In this document: positions 46,651 through 55,500 of the stretch, piece by piece
Layout: each line of letters starts with the position of its first letter
How positions within the stretch are numbered: position 1 is the first letter of the stretch
Assembly: GCF_000420945.1 (NCBI RefSeq)
Contig: NZ_ATVX01000001.1
Coordinates: 293,807 to 357,806, forward strand
Origin: Butyrivibrio sp. VCB2006
Lineage (GTDB): Bacteria; Bacillota; Clostridia; Lachnospirales; Lachnospiraceae
Direction: 5' to 3'
DNA length: 64,000 nt
Notes under the pieces: generated by a model
Told to the model about the DNA's origin: nothing
The model's database searches: none
Seen by the model: only the letters and a program-made list of their open reading frames with translations
Made by a program: the position numbers and the translations under genes

Positions 46651-46788
46651 ATGCAGGGTGCTTCTCCGGAGAAATGGCAGTTGGAAGCATGTGATTTTAC
46701 AATGTCACGTTTTGCTGGACTATATGGTTTTGAGTATAAGGGGATGATTACGGATTCTAAAGAAGCTAAGAACATTAGAATGGAATAG
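46651..46788 (+). pseudogene. C-terminal fragment, possibly of a flavodoxin/FMN-reductase-like protein
   Basis: In-frame stretch of 45 codons ending TAG; it reads MQGASPEKWQLEACDFTM, then SRFAGLYGFEYKGMITDSKE. The frame extends a little upstream without a start or ribosome site. The pattern resembles the C-terminus of NAD(P)H-dependent flavodoxin-type oxidoreductases, but this is recall rather than a search result. It is followed 42 bp later by another gene fragment. Confidence 0.4.
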
Positions 46789-46829
46789 GTTTTTTTATCA
46801 TTTCTCAGAATTTCAAGGAGCGAAGATGA

Positions 46830-46874
46830 ATGATAAGAATTTTATTCGTCTGCCACGGCAGGGTACTAACTTGA
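46830..46874 (+). pseudogene. 5' fragment of a low-molecular-weight phosphatase gene
   Basis: Reads MIRILFVCHGRVLT then stop. The first 31 nt match the start of the intact phosphatase gene at 50675 with three differences, all synonymous; similarity ends right after CHG, inside the catalytic loop. AAGGAG lies upstream, so the start region was once functional. Confidence 0.65.
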
Positions 46875-46984
46875 TGAATCGAACGTTGTGTTCATGCTGT
46901 TTAACAAACTTTGAATGGTGAATTTACAACTAATTTACAACTTATAACAAAATGACAGATATATTTAGGAAAAGAACCTGACCA

Positions 46985-47017
46985 TAAAAAAGCATGCCAG
47001 ACTGGCATGCTTTTTTT
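46985..47017. terminator. Hairpin beside the left 58-bp repeat
   Basis: AGCATGCCA / TGGCATGCT perfect 9-bp stem with a GAC loop, flanked by A6 and T7, so it works in both directions. The equivalent position of the right repeat also has a hairpin. Confidence 0.82.
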
Positions 47018-47018
47018 A

Positions 47019-47076
47019 CGAGAGGGGGACTTGAATCGAACCAGTTCCCTAAAATATGTATAAACACAAGGCTTAC
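47019..47076 (-). repeat. 58-bp imperfect direct repeat, tRNA 3'-end-like, left copy
   Basis: Aligned without gaps to 50372-50429 with 50 of 58 positions identical; the last 17 (ATAAACACAAGGCTTAC) are exact. On the minus strand the first part reads TTCAAGTCCCCCTCTCG, like the T-loop, T-stem and acceptor 3' end of a tRNA, and it is followed by a terminator. This is the usual look of an att site left by a tRNA-targeting integrase. Confidence 0.6.
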
Positions 47077-47123
47077 AGCTTCATCATCTGATGATAATCA
47101 TCAAATTATCATCAACATTTGTT

Positions 47124-47708
47124 TTATGACAGTTTTTTCAATGTGTTATCAAACATTTCTACGCATATATCAGCCATGCGCTGTTCGCTTTCCTGCATCC
47201 CTTCTCTGAACCAGCTGATAAGTATCTGGAAAAAAGCTGCTTCTGAAGCAAGCTTGATGTATTTGATCTCTGTATCTGTTGTAGGATACAGAAGTTCTGA
47301 TATGTCCCTGCCGGAAAAGAGCTCACGTTTCAATATACCTGCCTGATCAAACAGGGCAATGGTTTCTTTATCCTCGCGGATGGTACGGAAAACATCTTCA
47401 AACCACTGATGAGGATTCTCATGCAGTTCTGGTTTTTCACAAATTTCTGCTATGCGTTTTATCAGTCTGTTACCGAGTTCATGCAAAATATCTTCCTTGT
47501 CAGTATAGTTGCGGTAGAAGGCAGTACGTGAAACTCCAGCACGACGCACGATCTCACTGACAGTGATCTTTTCATACGGGTGTTCGCCCATTAGGTGCAT
47601 AAGCGCAAGCTGAAGGCATTCTCTGGTCAGCTGGTTAGACTCTTTGTTATTCATTCGCAGAACTTCTTTTTTTTGCATTTCTGTCAAAGGCTCTTTAGTG
47701 GCTTTCAT
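47124..47708 (-). CDS. TetR/AcrR family transcriptional regulator
   Basis: 194-residue repressor-type protein. The DNA-binding helix-turn-helix is ITVSEIVRRAGVSRTAFYRNYTDKEDIL at about residues 46-73. The C-terminal ligand domain is helical and ends MADICVEMFDNTLKKLS. AGGGG lies 9 nt before the ATG at 47708. It is divergent from the radical SAM gene (164 bp apart) and probably controls it through the GTTACA/TGTAAC motifs between them. Confidence 0.9.
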   Translation of the reverse strand: MKATKEPLTEMQKKEVLRMNNKESNQLTRECLQLALMHLMGEHPYEKITVSEIVRRAGVSRTAFYRNYTDKEDILHELGNRLIKRIAEICEKPELHENPHQWFEDVFRTIREDKETIALFDQAGILKRELFSGRDISELLYPTTDTEIKYIKLASEAAFFQILISWFREGMQESEQRMADICVEMFDNTLKKLS

Positions 47709-47817
47709 ATTTCTTTTCCCCTGTTGTTACAAAATAAGTGATTATGTCACGCCGCGCCAATTGACACTTCTACTGTCATGTCCGAGAGTAGAGCCGTTGT
47801 ATTGCATCTCCTGCGGC

Positions 47818-47831
47818 GTTACACTTGTAAC
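47818..47831. promoter_or_regulatory. Candidate TetR operator
   Basis: GTTACA-CT-TGTAAC perfect inverted repeat, with further half sites GTTACA at 47726-47731 and TGTAAC at 47843-47848, in the divergent intergenic region between the TetR gene and the radical SAM gene. Confidence 0.5.
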
Positions 47832-47872
47832 ATCAAAACGATTGTAACACTTAAAGGGGAGGAATAACAAGT

Positions 47873-49360
47873 ATGGAATTAGTAGAAAACTTATCTCACA
47901 AAGCGCAGAGACAGGCATTTAGCCTATTGATCGATAGATTTCTTGCAAATCTCGACAAAGCTGAGAACAGAACAGAAACGTATTTAAAACTCGTAGATCA
48001 GGCAGAGAAATTCTGGGGGAAAGATGGAGCAAGAAAGGACAAGCTTGATCAGGTAAGAGCAGCTTTCAAGGACCCTGACAATAGATGGGTCAAGTTTATA
48101 AATAAAGTAGTTGATGAGACAGATCCTCACGTTGCCAAGATGACAATGCTCAACCTTGGTTATGAGGCCTTTTTCAGAGGTACCAAGATGATCAGGGCAA
48201 ACAGGGAAAAGTACGGATGCAATATCCCATGGCTTATTCTCTTTGATCCTACAAGTGCCTGCAACATGCATTGCCAGGGCTGTTGGTCCGGTACTTATGG
48301 CCCTAAGCACAACCTGTCTTTTGAAGACATGGATAAGATCGTTACCCAGGGAAAAGAGCTTGGTGTTTACCTATACATGATGACAGGCGGGGAGCCTCTT
48401 GTAAGAAAAAAGGATGTACTGCGTCTTGCTGAAAAGCACAATGATGTTGAGTTCTCTATTTTTGACAACTCCACTTTAATTGATGAGGACTTCTGTAAGG
48501 AAGTTGTAAGACTTGGAAATATCACGTTCCAGCTTTCTATCGAGGGTACTCCTGAAACAAATGATGCGAGACGTGGAATTGGTCATTATGACGCTGTAAT
48601 GAAAGCCATGGACCTGTTTAAGAAATACGGAATTGTCTATGGAACTTCCATCTGCTATACAAGAAATAATATCGAGGCAGTAACTGACCCTAAGTTCATC
48701 GAGTTCATAGCTGAAAAAGGCGCAAGATTCGGATTCTTTTTCCACTATATGCCAGTAGGAAATAATGCGGTACCAGAGCTTATGCCTACTGTAGAGCAGA
48801 GAAGAAAGATGGTAGATCAAATCAGATACCTTAGAAGTGACAAGTGCGATATAGGGTTCTTCCCTATGGATTTCCAGAATGATGGAGAGGCAGTTGGTGG
48901 CTGTATCGCTGGCGGAAGAAACTACTTCCACATCAATTCAAGTGGAGATGCAGAGCCCTGCGTATTTATCCACTTCTCCAACACTAATATTCATACTCAT
49001 TCAATACTTGAGATGCTTCAGAGCCCTCTTTTCATGGAATATCACAAGGGACAGCCTTTCAATAAGAACCATTTAAGACCATGCCCAATGCTTGAAAATC
49101 CTGAGCTTCTTCGTGAGATGGTGGCAAGATCCGGAGCCCATGGTACCAATGAAGAATCAGAGGAAAGCGTTGAGCACCTCTGCGCAAAGTGCGATAATTA
49201 TTCAAAAGAGTGGGGACCTGTAGCAGATGATATCTGGGCTCGCCAGAAGCACTATAGAAAAGCATACGAAAACTATGCAAAAGAAAATATAGAAAGCGCC
49301 GAGAAGTTGGAATTTCCTGAGACTTTGTTAATCAAGAAAAAAGAGAACAGAGGCGCTTGA
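47873..49360 (+). CDS. Radical SAM protein with SPASM-like C-terminus
   Basis: Iron-sulfur S-adenosylmethionine enzyme. The cluster motif C130-X3-C134-X2-C137 lies in SACNMHCQGCW, after a 115-residue helical N-terminal extension. MMTGGEPLVRK is the SAM-binding GGE motif. C-terminal Cys residues in VGGCIAGG, AEPCVF, RPCPM and HLCAKC suggest one or two auxiliary clusters, as in SPASM/twitch proteins. GGGGAGG precedes the ATG. It overlaps or abuts the DegV gene. The substrate is unknown; no small precursor peptide gene is evident next to it. Confidence 0.87.
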   Translation: MELVENLSHKAQRQAFSLLIDRFLANLDKAENRTETYLKLVDQAEKFWGKDGARKDKLDQVRAAFKDPDNRWVKFINKVVDETDPHVAKMTMLNLGYEAFFRGTKMIRANREKYGCNIPWLILFDPTSACNMHCQGCWSGTYGPKHNLSFEDMDKIVTQGKELGVYLYMMTGGEPLVRKKDVLRLAEKHNDVEFSIFDNSTLIDEDFCKEVVRLGNITFQLSIEGTPETNDARRGIGHYDAVMKAMDLFKKYGIVYGTSICYTRNNIEAVTDPKFIEFIAEKGARFGFFFHYMPVGNNAVPELMPTVEQRRKMVDQIRYLRSDKCDIGFFPMDFQNDGEAVGGCIAGGRNYFHINSSGDAEPCVFIHFSNTNIHTHSILEMLQSPLFMEYHKGQPFNKNHLRPCPMLENPELLREMVARSGAHGTNEESEESVEHLCAKCDNYSKEWGPVADDIWARQKHYRKAYENYAKENIESAEKLEFPETLLIKKKENRGA

Positions 49361-49377
49361 TTGTTGGGGAAAAGAAA

Positions 49378-50220
49378 ATGATAAAAATACTGTCAGATAG
49401 TACTTGTGATCTGTCAAAGGAACTGGTTCAGAGATACAACATAGGAATAATTCCGCTTTATGTAAGACTAGGAGATGAGGAGTACCTGGATGGCGTCAAT
49501 ATTACTCCTGAACAGATCTATAAGTGGTCTGATGAACATGGGGAAACGCCCAAGACAGCAGCAGCCAGCATTGAAGATATCTCAAAATTCCTGGATCCTG
49601 CGGGTTCGGATGAATATATTGTTTTTACTATATCTTCGTCCATGTCAGTAAACTTCAATAATGTAAGGCTTGCGGCGCAGGAACTTGGCATGTCTGACAG
49701 AGTTCATGTCATAGATTCAGCCAATCTTTCCACCGGAGTTGGCCTGTTGGTAGTATATGCGGCAGAACTGGATAAAGAGGGAAAGGCAGCAAAAGAAATT
49801 GTTGAAGAGATAGAGAATACCAGGGATAAGGTCAGAGCAAGTTTTGTAATCGATACCCTTGTCTACCTTCATAGAGGTGGTCGCTGTTCGGGGCTTGCAG
49901 CCTTCTTTGGTACGACATTAAAGATCCATCCACGCATTGCAGTAACTGACGGAGCAATGCACCCGGAAAAGAAATATCGCGGATCCAGCAGACGCTATGT
50001 GCTTGATTATGTCAAAGACATGGAGGCTGATCTAGAGAATGCCAGACCTGAGCGTGTGTTCATAACCCATTCAGGATGCGACAGGGAAGTTGTTGAAGCT
50101 GTAAGAGAGTATCTTAGCGGCCTCGGCGTGTTTAAAGAAATTCTTGAAACCCGCGCAGGAAGCGTTGTTTCATCTCATTGTGGTCCAGGAACATTGGGAG
50201 TACTGTTTATCTCAAAATGA
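49378..50220 (+). CDS. DegV family fatty-acid-binding protein
   Basis: Two-domain lipid-binding protein of the DegV/FakB type, which presents fatty acids to a kinase (FakA) in Firmicutes. It starts IKILSDSTCDLSKELVQRYN, has the fatty-acid loop VFTISSSMSVNFNNVRLA and the GGRCSGLAAFFGTTLKIHPRI segment, and ends HCGPGTLGVLFI. The start at 49378 follows GGGG at 6 nt and lies 17 nt after the radical SAM stop. A second DegV protein lies at 51530. No FakA gene is in the window. Confidence 0.9.
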   Translation: MIKILSDSTCDLSKELVQRYNIGIIPLYVRLGDEEYLDGVNITPEQIYKWSDEHGETPKTAAASIEDISKFLDPAGSDEYIVFTISSSMSVNFNNVRLAAQELGMSDRVHVIDSANLSTGVGLLVVYAAELDKEGKAAKEIVEEIENTRDKVRASFVIDTLVYLHRGGRCSGLAAFFGTTLKIHPRIAVTDGAMHPEKKYRGSSRRYVLDYVKDMEADLENARPERVFITHSGCDREVVEAVREYLSGLGVFKEILETRAGSVVSSHCGPGTLGVLFISK

Positions 50221-50335
50221 TGGGAACAAGGTAATATTTTTCTTTTTCCAGGAAATATTTCCAAGTGACGCCGGCGGAAGAGATTGCGGGGGTGACGAGC
50301 AAGCTGCGATGCAAATTAGCAACGCCAGAAGACAC

Positions 50336-50366
50336 AAAAAAAGGAAGCGATAAACGCTTCCTTTTT
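50336..50366. terminator. Hairpin beside the right 58-bp repeat
   Basis: GGAAGCG / CGCTTCC with an ATAAA loop, flanked by A7 and T5. It can end the radical SAM-DegV transcript. Confidence 0.82.
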
Positions 50367-50371
50367 AGTAG

Positions 50372-50429
50372 CGAGAGGGGAACTTGAACCGAAATAGTTT
50401 CCTTAATTATGCATAAACACAAGGCTTAC
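50372..50429 (-). repeat. 58-bp imperfect direct repeat, tRNA 3'-end-like, right copy
   Basis: Second copy of the 47019-47076 repeat, same orientation, 50/58 identical. On the minus strand it reads TTCAAGTTCCCCTCTCGC. It is directly followed by the integrase fragment. Confidence 0.6.
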
Positions 50430-50519
50430 GAACCGAAGAGTGTAACGCTTAATACTTATACACATTTTTCTATCGATGATGCCAAAGAAGAGATGGGAAG
50501 AATCTGTGCAAATGCCTGA
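50430..50519 (+). pseudogene. Tyrosine recombinase (integrase) C-terminal fragment
   Basis: Frame reads EPKSVTLNTYTHFSIDDAKE and on to a TGA. SVTLNTYTH with the catalytic Tyr is the hallmark of the last box of phage-type integrases. The rest of the gene is missing; the frame is open back to an ATG at 50409 inside the repeat, so a 36-residue peptide could be made but is unlikely to matter. Confidence 0.8.
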
Positions 50520-50674
50520 TAAATACTGAGTTGTACGGAGCAATTAATTTACAACTTTTTTACAACTTTTGCAGGCAAAAATATGCCGATTTTTGCAAAG
50601 ATATGCCAAATAGCTATAAAATAACAATGTGCTCTAGACCGCATGGTTGAGCCAAAAGTTAGGAGAATACAGGG

Positions 50675-51265
50675 ATGATAAGAATACTGTTCGTCTGCCA
50701 CGGCAATATTTGTAGATCAACAATGGCCGAGTTTATTATGAAGGATATTGTAAATAAACAGGGATTACTTGATTGTTTCCACATTGAGTCTTCTGCAACA
50801 CACACGGATGAAATTTGGAATGGTATGGGAAGCCCGGTGTATCCTCCGGCCAGAGCCAAGCTTAGAGAACATGGAATTGGAACTAATGATAATGAGCTTG
50901 GAGTTAGTCAGAAGAGGGCAAGGCTTACTTCCAGAACTGACTATGATAAGTTTGATTTCATTATTGGAATGGACAGTGCCAATATCAGAGACTTGAACAG
51001 GCTATTTGGTGGAGATCCGGATAAAAAGATTTATAAGATGCTGGACTTTACTGACAGAGATGGTGATGTGGCAGACCCTTGGTATACAGGGAACTTTGAT
51101 GCTACCTGGATAGACTGTAGTGAAGGATGCCATGGACTGTTCAGGCAGATATTAGTTGATCCAAGGTTTACAAAAGAGCTATCGGAAGGCGTAGGCTATG
51201 AGGAATACGATGAGTATTCTGATGTGAGGGACAATCTAAAATACGATGATTTTCCCAGAGGCTAA
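50675..51265 (+). CDS. Low-molecular-weight protein-tyrosine phosphatase family protein
   Basis: Cytoplasmic phosphatase with the catalytic loop VCHGNICRST (C-X5-R-S/T) at residues 8-17 and the general acid in VADPWYTG. At 196 aa it is longer than the usual 150-160, with insertions before and after the DP loop (ELGVSQKRARLTSRTDYDKFDF is standard). AGGAG and GGG lie upstream of the ATG. A 5' fragment of a close relative lies at 46830. Confidence 0.88.
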   Translation: MIRILFVCHGNICRSTMAEFIMKDIVNKQGLLDCFHIESSATHTDEIWNGMGSPVYPPARAKLREHGIGTNDNELGVSQKRARLTSRTDYDKFDFIIGMDSANIRDLNRLFGGDPDKKIYKMLDFTDRDGDVADPWYTGNFDATWIDCSEGCHGLFRQILVDPRFTKELSEGVGYEEYDEYSDVRDNLKYDDFPRG

Positions 51266-51315
51266 GCCTGTTATAGCAGTTATTATCGTATTAAATCATA
51301 TCTTTAAATATTCAA

Positions 51316-51352
51316 TAAGAGCATGCAATTAAGTTGCAGCTCTTATTTTTTT
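51316..51352 (+). terminator. Terminator of the phosphatase gene
   Basis: TAAGAGC / GCTCTTA outer stem with an inner TGCAA / TTGCA stem, followed by seven T. Confidence 0.85.
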
Positions 51353-51446
51353 GTGTTATTCTTGGTGCTAGTTTTGGGAACTGACAAAAATAATAATGAC
51401 TATAAGTCAGAATATAACAGAGAATACAGGAAACTGGCGCGCAAGA

Positions 51447-51464
51447 ATATAATCGCGATTATAT
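51447..51464. promoter_or_regulatory. 18-bp perfect palindrome upstream of the second DegV gene
   Basis: ATATAATCGCGATTATAT, identical on both strands. It contains TATAAT, so it may overlap a -10 box and act as an operator. Confidence 0.5.
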
Positions 51465-51486
51465 AAAAGGTTGTACACAACCTTTT
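51465..51486. promoter_or_regulatory. 22-bp inverted repeat adjoining the palindrome
   Basis: Arms AAAAGGTTGT and ACAACCTTTT with AC between them, immediately after the 18-bp palindrome and 44 bp before the DegV start. No T run follows beyond the arm, so an operator is likelier than a terminator. Confidence 0.5.
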
Positions 51487-51529
51487 GCACGTGTTTGCTA
51501 TTTCTTTTACCGGATTGGAGGAGTTAAAA

Positions 51530-52378
51530 ATGGGAGTGAGGATAATAACAGATTCAGCAAGTGATATTACGCAGGAAAAGGCAAAAGAGTGGGGGATAAA
51601 GGTTATGCCCCTGATTGTTCGATTTGGGGATGAAGAGTATTTGGATGGAGTGACTTTATCCAGTGAGGATTTCTACAGAAAGCTCATTGAAACAGATGAG
51701 CTTCCTAAGACTAGCCAGATTCCTCCTTATCAGTATGAAGAGGAGTTTAGAGCAGCTAAGGAAGCAGGGGATGAGCTTATCTATTTTACCATTTCATCCG
51801 GAGTATCAGGGTGCTATCAGTCTGCATGCATGGTAGCACAGGAATTTTCTGACTGTGTGTATGTAGTTGACACCAAGCAGTTCTGTATATCAGAGTACAT
51901 CATTGTTCAGCGTGCGGTGCAGCTTCGTGATCAGGGACTAACAGCCAAAGAGATAGTGGATATTATGAAAGAAGATATTCCAAAAGCTCACGTAATTGCA
52001 GTGTTTGACACCCTTGAGTATGTAAAGCTTGGTGGAAGAATCTCAGCTGCGGCAGCTTTCATAGGAAATGCGCTTATGATAAAGCCTGTAATTACTATAG
52101 AAGGTGGCGGCGTTAAGGTTATTGGCAAAGCCAGAGGCTCCAAAAATGGACACAATATGCTGATGGAGTTTGTTAAAAAGACCGGTGGAATTGATGTTGA
52201 CAAGCCTACATGTCTAGCTTATTCAGGGCTTTCTAATGAAAACCTTATGAAATATGTTGAAGATTCTAAGGTTCTCTATGAGGGCTACGAAGACAGACTA
52301 CAGTTTGCTATAGCAGGGGCAGCTATCGGAACATATACAGGCCCTGGAGCTATCGCTTTTGCATATTTTGAGAAATAA
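51530..52378 (+). CDS. DegV family fatty-acid-binding protein (second copy)
   Basis: FakB-like lipid carrier: VRIITDSASDITQEKAKEWG at the start, YFTISSGVSGCYQSA as fatty-acid loop, KLGGRISAAAAFIGNALMIKPVI in the middle and IGTYTGPGAIAFAYFEK at the end. GGAGGAG precedes the ATG at 51530; the longer frame from 51485 begins in the operator-like repeat. 282 aa. It differs clearly from the copy at 49378, so this is not a recent duplication. Confidence 0.9.
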   Translation: MGVRIITDSASDITQEKAKEWGIKVMPLIVRFGDEEYLDGVTLSSEDFYRKLIETDELPKTSQIPPYQYEEEFRAAKEAGDELIYFTISSGVSGCYQSACMVAQEFSDCVYVVDTKQFCISEYIIVQRAVQLRDQGLTAKEIVDIMKEDIPKAHVIAVFDTLEYVKLGGRISAAAAFIGNALMIKPVITIEGGGVKVIGKARGSKNGHNMLMEFVKKTGGIDVDKPTCLAYSGLSNENLMKYVEDSKVLYEGYEDRLQFAIAGAAIGTYTGPGAIAFAYFEK

Positions 52379-52389
52379 AAAAAATACAA

Positions 52390-52429
52390 AAATGCGCATA
52401 ACTCTGCAATTAGAGATTGCGCATTTTTT
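52390..52429 (+). terminator. Terminator of the second DegV gene
   Basis: AAATGCGCA / TGCGCATTT stem followed by TTTTT. Confidence 0.82.
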
Positions 52430-52528
52430 CTACAAGAAAAACTTATTTATGTTCAAATATTTTCCTTGAGTTTGATCATATCAAATAATAAAATGGTAAG
52501 GATGAAAAAAGAATAACGGAGGAGTATT

Positions 52529-55500
52529 ATGGCACAGAGAACTGATATACACAAAGTATTGATTATCGGCTCGGGACCGATAGTTATTGGGCAGGCGTGT
52601 GAATTTGACTATTCCGGCACGCAGGCTTGCAAGGCGCTTCGTAGTCTTGGGTATGAAATTGTTTTAGTTAACTCTAATCCAGCGACGATTATGACCGATC
52701 CGGAAATGGCGGATAAGACTTATATCGAGCCACTTAATGTGGACCGCGTAGCTGCAGTTATTGAAAAGGAAAGGCCAGATGCTCTACTACCGAATCTTGG
52801 TGGTCAGTCAGGCCTTAATCTGTGTTCTGAATTATACAAGGCCGGAATTCTCGACAAATTCAACGTAAAAGTAATTGGTGTCCAGGTTGACGCTATTGAG
52901 CGCGGCGAGGACAGAACAGAATTTAAAAAGACAATGGACATGCTTGGAATAGAGATGGCTCGTTCTAAGGCTTGTTATTCTATAGAAGAAGCTCTTGCAG
53001 AAGCTGATGAACTTGGCTATCCTGTAGTACTTCGTCCTGCTTATACCATGGGCGGCGCCGGCGGCGGTCTTGTATACAACAAGGAAGAACTTCAGACCGT
53101 TTGTGCAAGAGGTCTTCAGGCTTCAATTATTCATCAGGTTCTCGTTGAGGAGTCAATCCTTGGATGGGAAGAGCTTGAGCTTGAGGTTGTTCGTGACAAG
53201 GACAACAACATGATCACAGTCTGCTTCATTGAGAACGTTGACCCTGTTGGTGTTCATACAGGTGACTCCTTCTGTACAGCTCCTATGCTCACTATTTCTG
53301 AAGATCTGCAAAAAGAGCTCCAGCGTCAGGCTTACAAGATCGTAGAGCACATCGGTGTTATCGGTGGAACAAACGTACAGTTTGCTCATGATCCCAAGAC
53401 CGGCCGAATCATTGTTATTGAAATCAATCCAAGAACATCACGTTCTTCAGCACTTGCAAGTAAGGCTACAGGCTTCCCTATTGCACTTGTATCAGCAAAG
53501 CTTGCTACAGGACTTACTCTTTCAGAGCTTCCTGATTCTAAATTTGGTACTCTTGATAAATATGTTCCTAACGGAGATTATGTTGTTGTTAAGTTCGCCC
53601 GCTGGGCATTTGAAAAGTTCAGAGGCGTAGAAGATAAGCTTGGTACTCAGATGAGAGCCGTTGGCGAAGTTATGAGTATTGGTAAGAACTTCAAGGAAGC
53701 CTTCCAGAAGGCCATCAGATCACTGGAAAAAGACAGATACGGTCTTGGATGCATTGAGAAGTTTGAAAAAATGTCCAAAGAAGACCTCCTTCGTCTTCTC
53801 AAGGATGCTTCCTCTGAGAGATATTTCCTTATGTATGAGGCCATTAAGAAGGGCGTAACGGTAGAAGAGCTTTTCGATATCACCAAGGTTAAGCATTATT
53901 TCCTTAACGAGATTAAAGAACTGGTGGAAGAGGAGCAGGCTCTTTTGACAGCTTCAAAGGGAAAGGTACCGGAAAAAGATGCCCTTATAAAAGCAAAAAA
54001 AGATGGCTTCTCCGACAAGTACCTCTCAAAGCTTCTGGGAGTTTCTGAGGACGATATCAGAAATGGTCGCCAGAGCGCAGGATTATCCGAATGCTGGGAT
54101 GGAGTTCATGTGTATGGCACTGATGGAAGCGCTTACTATTACTCAACCTATCAGGAAGAGAGCACTCTTGAGAATCCTATGAAACTCTCTCAGGGTGAGA
54201 ATAAAAAGATCATGATCCTGGGCGGTGGCCCTAACAGAATCGGTCAGGGTATTGAGTTTGACTACTGCTGTGTTCATGCTGCAATGGCTCTTAAAAAGCT
54301 CGGCTTTGAAACTATTATTGTCAACTGTAACCCTGAGACTGTATCAACTGACTACGACACTTCAGATAAGCTGTATTTTGAGCCGCTTACTCTGGAGGAT
54401 GTTCTGCAGATTTACCGCAAGGAGCAGCCACTTGGCGTAATCGCTCAGTTTGGTGGACAGACTCCTCTTAACCTTGCTGCTAAGCTCAAGGAGGAGGGGG
54501 TAAATATCCTTGGCACAACTCCTGAAGTTATCGACCTTGCAGAGGATAGAGACCAGTTCCGTATTATGATGGATAAGCTTGGAATCCCTATGGCAGAAGC
54601 AGGAATGGCATCAGATGTTGAAGGGGCCAAGGAAATCGCAGCTCGCATCGGCTACCCTGTAATGGTTCGTCCTTCCTTTGTTCTGGGCGGCCGTGGCATG
54701 GAAATAGTCAGAAACGAAGACCAGATGGAAGAGTACATGAGAGCAGCAGTAGGTGTAACTCCGGACAGACCAATTCTTATCGACAGATTCCTTCACAATG
54801 CTCTTGAGTGCGAGGCGGATGCCATAAGTGATGGTGAGCATGCTTTTGTCCCTGCAGTTATGGAGCACATTGAGCTTGCGGGAATCCACTCCGGAGACTC
54901 TGCATGCATTATTCCTTCCAAGCATATTTCGAAGGAGCACCTTAAGACCATTGAGGAGTACACCAGAAAGATTGCTGTTGAGATGAATGTAGTGGGACTT
55001 ATGAATATGCAGTATGCAATCGAGGACGATACAGTTTATGTTCTTGAGGCAAATCCACGTGCATCTCGTACAGTACCGCTTGTTTCCAAGGTTTGCGGAA
55101 TTAAGATGGTTCCTGTAGCTACTGATATAATTACCGCGCAGCTTACAGGCCGCAAATCACCTGTGGCTGATCTTATAGCTAATAAGAAAACAACCGAACC
55201 TCCTTACTATGGCGTAAAAGAGGCAGTGTTCCCATTTAATATGTTCCCTGAAGTAGACCCTGTTCTCGGACCTGAAATGAGATCCACTGGAGAAGTTCTT
55301 GGTCTTGCCAAGACTCCCGGAGAAGCTTTCTTTAAGGCTCAGGAAGCGGCAGGAAGTACACTTCCTCTTGAAGGGGCAGTTCTTATCTCACTTAACAAAG
55401 AAGATAAGCCACATGCTGTATGCCTTGCAAAGAGCTTTGCTAAGGACGGCTTCAAAATCTACGCTACAGGAAAGACCTGCGATCTTATAACAGAAGCAGG

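Larger units (their letters stand above)
46263..47123. other. Gene-poor region with decayed fragments
   Basis: 860 bp between the chemoreceptor and the TetR gene. It holds a promoter-type AT-rich block (46310-46360), an open minus-strand frame without a start (46405-46638), two plus-strand gene fragments (46651-46788 and 46830-46874), paired TTTACAAC motifs (46922-46943), a terminator hairpin and a 58-bp repeat. It looks like the worn left edge of an integrated element. Confidence 0.6.
50221..50674. other. Intergenic region with right-hand att-like repeat and integrase remnant
   Basis: Holds a GC-rich stretch at 50258-50330 with no recognisable gene, a terminator hairpin, the right 58-bp repeat, an integrase C-terminal fragment, and TTTACAAC direct repeats (50541-50568) like integrase arm sites. 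TGCAGGCAAAAATATGCCGATTTTTGC follows. The phosphatase gene begins at 50675. Confidence 0.6.

Noticed and set aside
46494..46775. 93-codon minus-strand frame in the decayed region
   Set aside because: It runs across the boundary of two gene fragments in another frame, has no ribosome site and no recognisable motif.
47019..47060. Intact tRNA gene on the minus strand
   Set aside because: Only the 3' part is tRNA-like; the 5' strand of the T-stem does not pair and no D-arm or anticodon arm can be folded upstream.
50409..50519. 36-residue ORF as a functional small gene
   Set aside because: Its content is the tail of an integrase fused to repeat sequence, and no ribosome site precedes its ATG.
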